DNA of 64,000 bases from Falsigemmobacter intermedius (GTDB lineage Bacteria; Pseudomonadota; Alphaproteobacteria; Rhodobacterales; Rhodobacteraceae). The stretch covers positions 62,001 through 126,000 of the forward strand of contig NZ_SBLC01000006.1 of assembly GCF_004054105.1 (NCBI RefSeq). Direction: 5' to 3'. Positions 8,856 through 18,953 of the stretch are shown here, piece after piece. How positions within the stretch are numbered: the stretch's first letter is position 1; each line of letters opens with the position of its first letter. Made by a program: the position numbers and the translations under genes. Below the pieces are notes generated by a model. The model worked only from the letters and a program-made list of their open reading frames with translations. It was not told the DNA's origin and made no database searches.

Positions 8856-11828
8856 TTATTTTCCTTCGATGGTCAGCGCTTCGTTCACCAGCGCATCCTG
8901 TTCAGCTTTATGTTTCGAGGCGAGACCGGTTGCCGGCGAGGCCGAGGCCGTGCGGCCCACATAGCTCACACGCGAGAAGCGCGCGCCGATTTTGGTCAGC
9001 ACCCATTCCAGGTTCGGCTCAACAAAGGTCCAGCCGCCCTGGTTTTTCGGTTCTTCCTGGCACCAGACCATCTCAGCATCTTTGAAGCGCTCAAGCTCCT
9101 TGACCAGCGACATCGCCGGGAAGGGGTAGAACTGCTCGAGACGGAGCAGATAGACGTTGTCGGCACCGCGTTTGTCACGCTCTGCCAGCAGGTCATAATA
9201 GACCTTGCCCGAGCAGATCACGACGCGTTTGATCTGGCTGTCCGCCTGCAGTTTCAGCTGCGAGACGCCGGTGCCCCGCTCTGCATCATCGGGCAGCACG
9301 CGGTGGAAGGTCGAACCGGTGGTGAATTCCTCTGCGGTCGAGACGCAGAGCGGGTGACGCAGCAGCGACTTCGGCGTCATCAGCACCAGCGGCTTACGGA
9401 AGCTGCGGTGAATCTGACGGCGCAGAATGTGGAAGTAGTTCGCCGGGGTCGAGCAGTTCGCCACGATCCAGTTGTCCTGAGCCGAAAGCTGCAGGAAACG
9501 CTCAAGCCGCGCCGAGGAGTGCTCGGGGCCCTGGCCCTCAAAGCCGTGCGGCAGCAGCATGACCAGACCCGACATCCGCAGCCATTTGCTTTCGGCCGAG
9601 TTGATGAACTGGTCAAACATGATCTGCGCGCCGTTAGCGAAGTCACCAAACTGGGCTTCCCACATGGTCAGCGCGTCAGGTTCCGCCAGCGAATAGCCGT
9701 ATTCAAAGCCAAGAACCGCATATTCCGAGAGCATCGAGTCGATGACCTCATAGCGGGCCTGACCCTCACGGATATTGTTGAGCGGGTAGTAACGCTCTTC
9801 GGTCTGCTGGTTTACAAAGGCCGAGTGGCGCTGCGAGAAGGTGCCGCGGGTACAGTCCTGGCCCGAGAGACGGACCGGATGACCTTCGGTGACCAGCGAG
9901 CCGAAAGCCAGCGCCTCAGCCGTGGCCCAGTCAAAGCCTTTGCCGGTGGCGAACATCGCCTTTTTGGCTTCGAGCTGACGGCCGACGGTTTTGTGGATCT
10001 CAAAGCCTTCCGGCACGCGGGTCAGGGCTGCACCGACGTTCGCCATGGTTTCCGGCGAGATGGCGGTGGCACCGGCCTCATAATCCGCTTTCTCGCGGCC
10101 GAGGTTTTTCCAGCGACCGTCCAGCCAGTCGGCTTTGTTCGGCTTATAGTCTTTTGCGGCCTCGAAATCTTCGTTCAGACGCGCCTGGAAGGCGGCCTTC
10201 ATATCTTCGATTTCGCCTTCCGGGATCAGCCCGTCTGCCACCAGACGCTCGGTATAGAGCTGGAGGGTGGTTTTGTGCTTTTTGATGTTCTGATACATCG
10301 CCGGGTTGGTGAACATCGGCTCATCGCCTTCGTTGTGACCAAAGCGACGGTAGCAGAAGATGTCCAGAACCACGTCTTTGTGGAACTTCTGGCGGAACTC
10401 AATGGCCACGCGGGCGGCATGCACAACCGCTTCCGGGTCATCGCCGTTCACGTGGAAGATCGGCGCTTCGACCATCAGAGCGATATCGGTCGGATAGGGC
10501 GAGGTGCGCGAGAAGTGCGGCGCGGTCGTGAAGCCGATCTGGTTGTTCACGATGATATGGATGCAGCCGCCGGTGCGGTGACCTTTGATGCCCGAAAGCT
10601 GCAGACCTTCGGCCACAACACCCTGACCTGCGAAAGCGGCATCTCCGTGCAGAAGAACCGGCAGAACGGCGATACGCTCTTCGGTGTCGTTCAGCTGGTC
10701 CTGCTTGGCGCGGACTTTACCCAGAACGACCGGGTTCACCGCCTCAAGGTGCGAGGGGTTGGCGGTCAGCGAGAGGTGAACGACATTGCCGTCAAACTCA
10801 CGGTCCGACGAGGCGCCGAGGTGGTATTTCACGTCGCCCGAGCCGTCAACGTCATCGGGTTTGAACGAGCCGCCCTGGAATTCGTTGAAGATCGCGCGAT
10901 AGGGTTTGCCCATCACGTTCGCGAGCACGTTCAGACGGCCGCGGTGCGGCATGCCGATGATGACTTCCTTCAGGCCCAGCTGACCGCCGCGCTTGATGAT
11001 CTGCTCCATCGCCGGGATCAGGGCTTCGCCGCCATCAAGACCGAAGCGCTTGGTGCCCATGAACTTGACGTGGCAGAACTTCTCAAAGCCCTCCGCCTCG
11101 ACCAGTTTGTTCAGGATCGCTTTGCGGCCCTGCTGGGTGAAGGTGATCTCTTTGCCGTAGCCCTCAATACGCTCTTTCAGCCATGCCGACTGCTCGGGGT
11201 CCGAGATATGCATGAACTGCAGCGCAAAGGTGCCGCAATAGGTGCGCTGCACGATATCTACGATGGTGCGCATCGAGGCATGGGTCAGGCCGAGCACGTT
11301 GTCGAGGAAGATCGGGCGGTCCATATCGGCTTCGGTGAAACCATAGGAGCGGGGATCAAGCTCCGGATGGAGCGACTCGTCGCGCAGGTTGAGCGGATCC
11401 AGGTCCGCAGCCAGGTGGCCCCGGATCCGGTAGGCGCGGATCAGCATGAGGGCGCGGATCGAATCCAGCACCGCGCGCTGGATCGCGGCTTCCGAGACCT
11501 GCGCGCCGCTTTCGGCCGCTTTCTCAGCGATCTTTTTGCCTGCGCCTTTGGCCTCTTTCGGGACCATCGGCCATTCGCCGGTCAGCGCCAGCGTCAGATC
11601 ATCCATCGGCTGCGGCGGCCAGTCTTTCCGGGCCCAGCTGGGGCCTGCGGCAGCGCGTTCCGCTTCGACCGGGGTATCCCCGATCGCCCGGAAAAACTCA
11701 GCCCATGACGCATCTACGCTGGCCGGGTCGCGGGCGAATTGCGCCGCCATCTGGTCGATATAATCGGCGTTGGCACCGTCCAGGAATGACTGGGCGTGCA
11801 TCGCCTGATTGGGGGAATGATCGTTCAT
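8856..11828 (-). CDS. sucA: 2-Oxoglutarate dehydrogenase E1 component
   Basis: This thiamine-diphosphate enzyme decarboxylates 2-oxoglutarate. The 990-residue length fits E1o. Landmarks are the N-terminal E2-contact helix ([16 protein letters not shown]), [45 protein letters not shown] and the C-terminal [12 protein letters not shown]. Start ATG 11828 is preceded by GAGG; the open frame reaches 12050, but those 74 residues are low-complexity and uncharacteristic. It is followed at once by sucB and preceded by a 253-bp gap after sucD, which may hold a separate promoter. Confidence 0.98.
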   Translation of the reverse strand: MNDHSPNQAMHAQSFLDGANADYIDQMAAQFARDPASVDASWAEFFRAIGDTPVEAERAAAGPSWARKDWPPQPMDDLTLALTGEWPMVPKEAKGAGKKIAEKAAESGAQVSEAAIQRAVLDSIRALMLIRAYRIRGHLAADLDPLNLRDESLHPELDPRSYGFTEADMDRPIFLDNVLGLTHASMRTIVDIVQRTYCGTFALQFMHISDPEQSAWLKERIEGYGKEITFTQQGRKAILNKLVEAEGFEKFCHVKFMGTKRFGLDGGEALIPAMEQIIKRGGQLGLKEVIIGMPHRGRLNVLANVMGKPYRAIFNEFQGGSFKPDDVDGSGDVKYHLGASSDREFDGNVVHLSLTANPSHLEAVNPVVLGKVRAKQDQLNDTEERIAVLPVLLHGDAAFAGQGVVAEGLQLSGIKGHRTGGCIHIIVNNQIGFTTAPHFSRTSPYPTDIALMVEAPIFHVNGDDPEAVVHAARVAIEFRQKFHKDVVLDIFCYRRFGHNEGDEPMFTNPAMYQNIKKHKTTLQLYTERLVADGLIPEGEIEDMKAAFQARLNEDFEAAKDYKPNKADWLDGRWKNLGREKADYEAGATAISPETMANVGAALTRVPEGFEIHKTVGRQLEAKKAMFATGKGFDWATAEALAFGSLVTEGHPVRLSGQDCTRGTFSQRHSAFVNQQTEERYYPLNNIREGQARYEVIDSMLSEYAVLGFEYGYSLAEPDALTMWEAQFGDFANGAQIMFDQFINSAESKWLRMSGLVMLLPHGFEGQGPEHSSARLERFLQLSAQDNWIVANCSTPANYFHILRRQIHRSFRKPLVLMTPKSLLRHPLCVSTAEEFTTGSTFHRVLPDDAERGTGVSQLKLQADSQIKRVVICSGKVYYDLLAERDKRGADNVYLLRLEQFYPFPAMSLVKELERFKDAEMVWCQEEPKNQGGWTFVEPNLEWVLTKIGARFSRVSYVGRTASASPATGLASKHKAEQDALVNEALTIEGK

Positions 11829-12012
11829 CCTGATACCTCGCGGGAACGAGTTTGGGCGGGGTCGTCGTGACCCTCTGGTCGGGCGGGCTGCTTTGCGGTG
11901 AGCTGCAAAACAGAGAATGGATCGGGCAGGGCGGTCTTTCGCGCTTTGTCCGTCCGGCGGCCGGCTTTCGCGGTGGCAACGGTCGGGCAGTTTCGCAGAC
12001 TTTCCTGGTTCA

Positions 12013-12037
12013 GATGCGGCAGCAGGGCCGCCGCATC
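12013..12037. repeat. Inverted repeat in the sucD-sucA gap
   Basis: GATGCGGC (12013-12020) pairs with GCCGCATC (12030-12037) around a nine-base spacer. There is no T tract on either side. It could be an RNA stem or a protein-binding site between sucD and sucA; chance is also possible. Confidence 0.3.
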
Positions 12038-12081
12038 CCATGGTATACAATCTGACGCCGCAAGACGCCAGGGGCCTCAGA

Positions 12082-12966
12082 TCAGCCCTTGATCGCCTTC
12101 AGCACGGCTTCGCCGAGACCGGCCGGGCTGTCTGCAACGATGATGCCAGCCGATTTCATGGCTTCGATCTTCGATTCCGCGTCACCCTTGCCGCCCGAGA
12201 CGATCGCACCGGCGTGGCCCATGCGACGGCCTGCAGGGGCGGTACGACCGGCGATGAAGCCCGCGGTCGGCTTCCAGCGGCCTTTTTTCTTCTGCTCCTT
12301 GAGGTATTCTGCGGCTTCTTCTTCCGCCGAACCACCGATCTCGCCGATCATAATGATCGATTGGGTTTCGGGATCGTTAAGGAACATCTCGAGCACGTCG
12401 ATATGTTCGGTGCCTTTGATCGGGTCGCCGCCGATGCCGACAGCCGAGGACTGGCCAAGGCCGACATCGGTGGTCTGTTTCACAGCCTCATAGGTCAGGG
12501 TGCCCGAGCGCGAGACAACGCCGACCGAGCCGCGCGAGAAGATCGAGCCCGGCATGATGCCGATTTTGCACTCGCCCGGGGTCATGACGCCGGGGCAGTT
12601 CGGGCCGATCAGGCGCGATTTCGAGTTCAGCAGCGCGCGCTTCACTTTCATCATGTCGAGGACCGGAATGCCCTCGGTGATGCAGACGATCAGCGGGACT
12701 TCTGCGTCGATCGCTTCCATGATCGAATCCGCTGCGAAGGGCGGCGGCACATAGATCACCGAGGCATCGGCACCGGTTTTTGCAACGGCTTCGTGGACCG
12801 AGTTGAATACCGGCAGACCGATATGGGTGGTGCCGCCCTTACCGGGGGTCACACCGCCAACCATCTGGGTGCCGTAAGCAATTGCCTGCTCGGTGTGGAA
12901 CGTGCCCTGCGAGCCGGTCAGGCCCTGGCAGATAACTTTCGTAGCTTTGTTAACGAGAACGGCCAT
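12082..12966 (-). CDS. sucD: Succinyl-CoA synthetase alpha subunit
   Basis: It forms succinate, ATP/GTP and CoA with SucC. The 294-residue protein has the CoA-binding Rossmann fold with [10 protein letters not shown] at residues 15-24 and [12 protein letters not shown] around 121-132. The phosphohistidine His251 is in [10 protein letters not shown]. The KKKGRWKP stretch at about 226-233 is a small loop. AAGGAGG sits at ideal distance before the ATG. It follows sucC by 63 bp on the same strand. Confidence 0.98.
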   Translation of the reverse strand: MAVLVNKATKVICQGLTGSQGTFHTEQAIAYGTQMVGGVTPGKGGTTHIGLPVFNSVHEAVAKTGADASVIYVPPPFAADSIMEAIDAEVPLIVCITEGIPVLDMMKVKRALLNSKSRLIGPNCPGVMTPGECKIGIMPGSIFSRGSVGVVSRSGTLTYEAVKQTTDVGLGQSSAVGIGGDPIKGTEHIDVLEMFLNDPETQSIIMIGEIGGSAEEEAAEYLKEQKKKGRWKPTAGFIAGRTAPAGRRMGHAGAIVSGGKGDAESKIEAMKSAGIIVADSPAGLGEAVLKAIKG

Positions 12967-13029
12967 GCTGGCCTCCTTATCGGGGGGCGCCCGTCGGGGA
13001 CGGGGCCCTGAATTTCAACGAAAGACGGA

Positions 13030-14223
13030 TCAGCCTTTGACGGCTTTAACGATTTTTTGCGCTGCGTCCGACAGGTTGTCGGCGGCAATCACGTTCAGAC
13101 CCGACTCAGCGATGATTTTCTTGCCGAGTTCGACATTGGTGCCTTCAAGGCGCACGACCAGCGGAACCTGCAGGCCAACGGCGTTCACCGCAGCCAGGAT
13201 GCCTTCCGCGATGATGTCGCAGCGCATGATGCCGCCGAAGATGTTCACGAGGATCCCTTTAACGTTCGGGTCCGAGGTGATGATCTTGAAGGCCTCAGTC
13301 ACTTTCTCTTTGGTGGCGCCGCCGCCAACGTCGAGGAAGTTTGCCGGTTCTGCGCCGTAGAGTTTGATGATGTCCATGGTGGCCATCGCCAGACCTGCAC
13401 CGTTCACCATGCAGCCAATTTCACCATCGAGCGCGATGTAGTTCAGGTCGTATTTCGAGGCTTCCAGCTCTTTGCTGTCTTCCTCAGTCTCGTCGCGCAG
13501 GGCGGCGATATCGGGCTGACGGTAAAGGGCGTTGTTGTCGAAGCCGACTTTCGCGTCCAGGGCTTTCAGATCGCCGTCGGTGGTCACGATCAGCGGGTTG
13601 ATCTCAACCATCTCTGCGTCCTTCTCGATGAAGAACTTGTAGAGTTTGTTGACCAGATCGCCGCATTGCTTGATCGCTTTGCCTTCAAGGCCGAGCGCAA
13701 ACGCCACGGTGCGGCCGTGAAACGGCTGGATGCCGGTCGCCGGATCCACCGAGAAGGAAACGATTTTCTCGGGGGTGTGGGCCGCGACTTCCTCGATGTC
13801 CATGCCGCCTTCCGTCGAGACGACGAAGGACACGCGCGAGGTCTGACGGTCGACCAGCAGCGCGAGATAGAGTTCGCGCGAAATGTCCGAACCGGCTTCG
13901 AGGTAGATGCGATTGACCTGCTTACCGGCCGGGCCGGTCTGGTGGGTCACGAGGGTCTTGCCCAGCATCTGGCCTGCAAATTCCGCTGCCTGCTCTGCCG
14001 AGAAGGCAAGGCGCACGCCGCCTTTTTCGCCGGCTTCCGGCTCAACGAATTTGCCCTTACCACGGCCACCGGCGTGGATCTGGGACTTCACCACCCAGAG
14101 CGGGCCGCCCATCTCATCGGCAAGCGCCTTTGCATCTTCAGCTTTCAGCACAATACGGCCATCCGATACCGGCACGCCATAGGTGCGCAGAAGCGCTTTG
14201 GCCTGGTATTCGTGAATGTTCAT
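13030..14223 (-). CDS. sucC: Succinyl-CoA synthetase beta subunit
   Basis: It is the nucleotide-binding ATP-grasp subunit of the TCA-cycle enzyme. The 397-residue protein starts with the invariant MNIHEYQAK. It has the ATP-grasp strand [24 protein letters not shown] for metal binding, and the C-terminal [10 protein letters not shown] segment that contacts CoA/succinate. It is the first gene of the sucCDAB unit. The 320 bp upstream carry the twin palindromes and a candidate promoter, so this is probably where the unit is regulated. Confidence 0.98.
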   Translation of the reverse strand: MNIHEYQAKALLRTYGVPVSDGRIVLKAEDAKALADEMGGPLWVVKSQIHAGGRGKGKFVEPEAGEKGGVRLAFSAEQAAEFAGQMLGKTLVTHQTGPAGKQVNRIYLEAGSDISRELYLALLVDRQTSRVSFVVSTEGGMDIEEVAAHTPEKIVSFSVDPATGIQPFHGRTVAFALGLEGKAIKQCGDLVNKLYKFFIEKDAEMVEINPLIVTTDGDLKALDAKVGFDNNALYRQPDIAALRDETEEDSKELEASKYDLNYIALDGEIGCMVNGAGLAMATMDIIKLYGAEPANFLDVGGGATKEKVTEAFKIITSDPNVKGILVNIFGGIMRCDIIAEGILAAVNAVGLQVPLVVRLEGTNVELGKKIIAESGLNVIAADNLSDAAQKIVKAVKG

Positions 14224-14330
14224 GTCACAGTCCTGTCCTGGGTGGAATTGGCCGTTTCATGGCACAGACTGCTTTGCAAACAAACAGGATTTGGTTGGAT
14301 TTGAACGTTACCCACAGAATTTCAGCTCTA

Positions 14331-14340
14331 TGTGATCACA
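14331..14340. promoter_or_regulatory. Palindromic operator-like site 2 upstream of sucC
   Basis: The 10-base sequence TGTGATCACA is a perfect palindrome. An identical copy lies at 14352-14361, with 21 bp between centres, about two helical turns, so bound proteins would face the same side of the helix. The binding protein is unknown. Confidence 0.6.
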
Positions 14341-14351
14341 ACAAAAATTCG

Positions 14352-14361
14352 TGTGATCACA
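14352..14361. promoter_or_regulatory. Palindromic operator-like site 1 upstream of sucC
   Basis: Identical TGTGATCACA palindrome. It overlaps the position where transcription from the candidate sucC promoter (14363-14392) would begin, which would suit repression. It is not a CRP site, because CRP half-sites TGTGA and TCACA need a 6-bp spacer that is absent here. Confidence 0.6.
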
Positions 14362-14362
14362 A

Positions 14363-14392
14363 ATTTTCAGGCATACTGCGTCGCAGCGTCAA
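14363..14392 (-). promoter_or_regulatory. Candidate sucC promoter
   Basis: On the minus strand TTGACG (14392-14387) and GAAAAT (14368-14363) are separated by 18 bases. The -35 is close to consensus and the -10 is a 4/6 match. Predicted start near 14356, giving a leader of about 130 bases to sucC. Eye-matched only. Confidence 0.3.
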
Positions 14393-14496
14393 TCTGTCGC
14401 GAAATTGCTGCAGGGCAGCATCACGGGCGTTCACCTGACAGTAACCAGGACGCGATCGGGATGGGAGCGGGGCGGGCCGAAAGACGGCCTTTGCAT
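14393..14496. other. Remainder of the sucC-mdh intergenic region
   Basis: The 321-base gap between sucC and mdh holds the mdh terminator, the candidate sucC promoter and the twin palindromes. In the remaining stretch I see no open frame with a ribosome site and no RNA gene. Confidence 0.5.
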
Positions 14497-14525
14497 AAAA
14501 AAACGCGCCCCGGAGGGCGCGTTTT
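14497..14525 (-). terminator. Rho-independent terminator after mdh
   Basis: On the minus strand a GC stem (14515-14522 with 14503-14510, CGGA-type loop) extends through A-T pairs and is followed by seven T residues (14503-14497). mdh is therefore probably a separate transcript from sucCDAB. Confidence 0.92.
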
Positions 14526-14544
14526 CTGTCGTCTCAGTGGCAGA

Positions 14545-15762
<1,218 letters not shown>

Positions 15763-15785
15763 TCAGATCCGGTATGCCCAAGGGC

Positions 15786-16880
15786 TTACTTCGGAATATC
15801 GCCTTTGATGCCTTCGACGTAGAACATCATACCGGCCAGATCGGCGTCGGAGATGACTTCGCCCTCTTTAAGGAAGGGGGTGCCGTCCTGCTTGTTCAGC
15901 GGGCCGGTGAAGGGGTGCAGGGTGCCGGCAACGATGCCGTCCATGACTTCCTGGGCTTTCGCTTTCACGTCATCCGGAACCGCCGAGGAGAACTCGCCGA
16001 TTTTCACTTCGCCCGAAGCGATGCCGTCCCAACGGTCCGACTGCTCCCATTTGCCTTCAAGAACCGCACCAACGCGCTCGATGTAATAGGGGGTCCAGTC
16101 GTCGATGATCGAGGACACGCGCGGCATCGGCCCGAATTCCGGCATATCCGAGGCCTGACCGAAGCCGATCACATTGCCGGCCTTCTGCGCTTCAATGAGC
16201 GGCGCGGTCGAGTCGGTATGCGAGAAGATCACGTCCACGCCCTGATCGATCAGCGCTTTTGCTGCGTCAGCCTCTTTCGCCGGGTCGAACCACGAGAAGG
16301 CCCAGACGACCGACAGTTCCACATCCGGGTTCACCTTTTTCGCAGCCAGATAGACCGCGTTGATGCCCATGATGACTTCCGGGATCGGGTAGGAGCCGAT
16401 GTAGCCCAGCTTGTTGGTTTTCGTCATCAGGCCGCCGATGGTGGCGGTGACGGCGCGGCCTTCATAGAAGCGCGCGTTATAGGTCGAGACGTTCGGATGC
16501 TCGCGCTTGTAGCCGGTGGCATGCTCGAACTTCACATTCGGGAATTTGCCCGCAACGTTGTTGGTCGCATCCATGAAGCCGAAGGAGGTAGCGAAGATGA
16601 TGTTGCAGCCCGAAAGCGCCATCTGGCTCATCACGCGCTCAGCATCCGCACCTTCCGGCACCGATTCCTGATATTGCACTTCGACTTTGTCGCCGTAATG
16701 CGCCTGCATCTTTTCGACGGCTTCGTGGTGATACTGGCTCCAGCCACCGTCGTTTTTCGGGCCGACGTAGATAAAGCAGGCTTTCGCTTTATCGAGCGCC
16801 TGAGCCGAGGCGGTGCCGCCAAAAGCAAGGCCAAGGCCAAGGCCGAGGGCGGCGGTGGCAAGAAGGGTTCTGCGCATCAT
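15786..16880 (-). CDS. BMP-family ABC transporter substrate-binding protein
   Basis: This is the periplasmic receptor of a BMP (Med/PnrA) importer, a family that binds nucleosides and related purines. The 364-residue protein has a cleavable signal peptide ending around FGGTASAQ and lacks a lipobox cysteine, so it is soluble. KACFIYVGPKNDGGWSQ starts the mature domain. Tandem ATGs lie at 16880 and 16877; GGAG eight bases before the first favours 16880. It is the last of four transporter genes placed after xdhABC, so xanthine, hypoxanthine or a purine nucleoside is the likely ligand (inference). Confidence 0.92.
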   Translation of the reverse strand: MMRRTLLATAALGLGLGLAFGGTASAQALDKAKACFIYVGPKNDGGWSQYHHEAVEKMQAHYGDKVEVQYQESVPEGADAERVMSQMALSGCNIIFATSFGFMDATNNVAGKFPNVKFEHATGYKREHPNVSTYNARFYEGRAVTATIGGLMTKTNKLGYIGSYPIPEVIMGINAVYLAAKKVNPDVELSVVWAFSWFDPAKEADAAKALIDQGVDVIFSHTDSTAPLIEAQKAGNVIGFGQASDMPEFGPMPRVSSIIDDWTPYYIERVGAVLEGKWEQSDRWDGIASGEVKIGEFSSAVPDDVKAKAQEVMDGIVAGTLHPFTGPLNKQDGTPFLKEGEVISDADLAGMMFYVEGIKGDIPK

Positions 16881-16935
16881 CAGGTATACTCCGGGTTGCG
16901 GGTTTCCCGGGCAATTGCCCGGATATAGCCTAAAG

Positions 16936-17868
16936 TCAATGTGTTGCGTGGAAGCTGCGGCCAAGAGCGCCTGGGGCACCCTTCGCTTTGCGGCCTCCCA
17001 TCGCTGACATTACCACAAGAACGAGGATCGTAATCAAGTAGGGCGACATGGAAAGATATTCCGTCGGGATCTGCACGCCCGCGACCTGAAGATTAAGCTG
17101 CAAAACGGTGATGCCGCCGAAAATCCAGGCACCGAGCAACAGCCGGCCCGGCTTCCAGCTGGCAAAGACCACCAGCGCCACCGCAATCCAACCCGCGCCC
17201 GAGGTCATGCCCTCGGTCCAGAGCGGCACGCGGATGAGCGAGAGATAGGCCCCGCCAAGGCCTGCCATGGCCCCGCCGAACATGATTGCCAGCATACGGA
17301 TGCGCACGACTTTATAGCCAAGCGCATGGGCCGCATCATGGTTTTCACCCACAGCGCGCAGCACGAGACCCGCGCGGGTGCGGTTGAGGAAATACCAGGT
17401 GCCGATCACGGCCGCAAAGCTCAGATACACCATGATGTCATGACGGAAGAGCGCCACACCGATCCCCGGAATATCCGAGATCGGACCGAGGTCGAGCTTG
17501 CCCATCATCGGCGGCTTCGCACCGACATAGCCCTGACCGACAAGGGCAGAGAACCCCAGCCCAAAGAGCGTCAGCGCCAGACCGGTGGCCATCTGGTTGG
17601 CCAGCAGATATTGCGTCAGCACCGCAAAGATCAGGCTCATCGCGGCCCCGGCGGCCGCGCCGCCGACAAAGCCCATGACGGGGCTTCCGGAATGCACCGC
17701 CGTGGCAAAGCCCGCGATGGCCCCGGTGATCATCATCCCCTCAACACCAAGGTTCAGAACGCCCGCGCGCTCAACCACCAGCTCGCCCAGACCCGCCAGC
17801 AGAATGGGGGTCGAGGCGACGATCAGAGAGGCCGTCAGGATCCAGAAATCAATTGCAGAGAGATTCAT
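16936..17868 (-). CDS. ABC transporter permease (purine/nucleoside type), second subunit
   Basis: A 310-residue inner-membrane permease with roughly eight to ten hydrophobic segments. It shows the family signature GELVVERAGVLNLGVEGMM near residues 27-45 and the coupling segment RAVGENHDAAHALG. It pairs with the neighbouring 362-residue permease as in YufP/YufQ- or RbsC-like importers. The ATG overlaps the upstream permease stop by four bases. The binding-protein gene follows after 55 bp. Confidence 0.93.
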   Translation of the reverse strand: MNLSAIDFWILTASLIVASTPILLAGLGELVVERAGVLNLGVEGMMITGAIAGFATAVHSGSPVMGFVGGAAAGAAMSLIFAVLTQYLLANQMATGLALTLFGLGFSALVGQGYVGAKPPMMGKLDLGPISDIPGIGVALFRHDIMVYLSFAAVIGTWYFLNRTRAGLVLRAVGENHDAAHALGYKVVRIRMLAIMFGGAMAGLGGAYLSLIRVPLWTEGMTSGAGWIAVALVVFASWKPGRLLLGAWIFGGITVLQLNLQVAGVQIPTEYLSMSPYLITILVLVVMSAMGGRKAKGAPGALGRSFHATH

Positions 17869-18953
17869 CGCGCAACCTCACGACGGGCCAGACGGATCCG
17901 GTAGTTGGAGAGAAGATCCAGCGCCAGCAGGAAGAAGAGCAGCATCCCCTGGAAGGCCTGAATAGAGGCTTTCGGCAGGCTCAGCATGAACTGCGCCAGC
18001 TCGCCACCGATATAGGTCAGCGCCAGCAGCAGACCCGCCAGCAGAATGCCGATCGGGTTCAGCCGCCCGAGCAGCGCCACGATGACCGCTGTAAAGCCAT
18101 AGCCCGAGGCAAAGTCGATGCTGATCTGACCGCCGGGGCCCGTGACCTCAAAAAGCCCCGCCATACCGGCCAGCGCACCGGAAGTGCCCATGCAGATCAG
18201 CACCAGCGCCGCAGGCGAGACGCCCGAGAAGCGCGCAGCCCGCGGTGCCTGGCCGGTCAGCCGGATGTTATAGCCCAGCATATGGCGCTGCAGCAGCACA
18301 TAGGCCGCGATCACGGCAAGGAAGGCCGTCACAACGCCAAGGTGCATGCCGGTGCCTGCGATCAGTTCCGGGTTGGCCGAAGCCTCATATTTGGCGAAGT
18401 TGCGCGAGCCGGGGAAGCCGCCGCCATCGGGGTTTTTCATTTTGCCGATCGCCATGGCCGCCAGCAGCGACTCTGCCACATAGACCAGCAGCAGCGAGAC
18501 GAGGATCTCATTGGTGCCGAACCAGACCTTCAGAAGGCCCGGGATCAGCGCCCAGATCATGCCGCCGACCAGACCTGCAGCCACCATCAGCGGGAAGATA
18601 TGCCAGCCGAGCGCGGGGTAGAAATAAAGCCCGACCGCCGCACCGGCGATGGCGCCCATGATATATTGACCCTCAGCCCCGATGTTCCAGATCCCCGCGC
18701 GGAAGCCCAGCGAGAGACCAATGGCAATCAAGATCAGCGGACCGGCCTTGACCAGAAGCTGCGGGCGCGAATAGGCCGCGAACTGTTCATTGAACAGCGG
18801 GTCCCAGAAGATCGTGCGGATCGCCTCAAAGGGGTTTTTGCCCAGAGCCCAGAACATCAGGCCCCCGGCAATCATGGTCAGCAGAACGGCGAGAACGGGG
18901 GTCACGGCGACCCAGGTCCGCGAGGGCGTGGGGCGTTTTTCCAGACGGATCAC
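17865..18953 (-). CDS. ABC transporter permease (purine/nucleoside type), first subunit
   Basis: A 362-residue inner-membrane permease. GFRAGIWNIGAEGQYIMGAI is the branched-chain/nucleoside permease signature, and TGQAPRAARFSGV is the ATPase-coupling region. It starts with GTG, overlapping the ATPase stop as GTGA, and its own stop overlaps the next permease as ATGA. This tight coupling suggests stoichiometric assembly of the heterodimeric channel. Confidence 0.93.
   Translation of the reverse strand: MIRLEKRPTPSRTWVAVTPVLAVLLTMIAGGLMFWALGKNPFEAIRTIFWDPLFNEQFAAYSRPQLLVKAGPLILIAIGLSLGFRAGIWNIGAEGQYIMGAIAGAAVGLYFYPALGWHIFPLMVAAGLVGGMIWALIPGLLKVWFGTNEILVSLLLVYVAESLLAAMAIGKMKNPDGGGFPGSRNFAKYEASANPELIAGTGMHLGVVTAFLAVIAAYVLLQRHMLGYNIRLTGQAPRAARFSGVSPAALVLICMGTSGALAGMAGLFEVTGPGGQISIDFASGYGFTAVIVALLGRLNPIGILLAGLLLALTYIGGELAQFMLSLPKASIQAFQGMLLFFLLALDLLSNYRIRLARREVAR

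Noticed and set aside
8910-11708. 932-codon open frame antisense to sucA
   Set aside because: It mirrors the strongly biased third positions of sucA on the opposite strand. Its translation is Arg/His/Val-rich without domains, and no ribosome site or family motif is visible.
13057-14304. 415-codon open frame antisense to sucC
   Set aside because: Shadow frame; the sucC reading on the other strand is unambiguous.
14331-14361. CRP/FNR binding site at TGTGATCACA
   Set aside because: The half-sites abut without the 6-bp (CRP) or 4-bp (FNR) spacer, so a CRP/FNR dimer would not fit; kept as an operator for an unknown factor.
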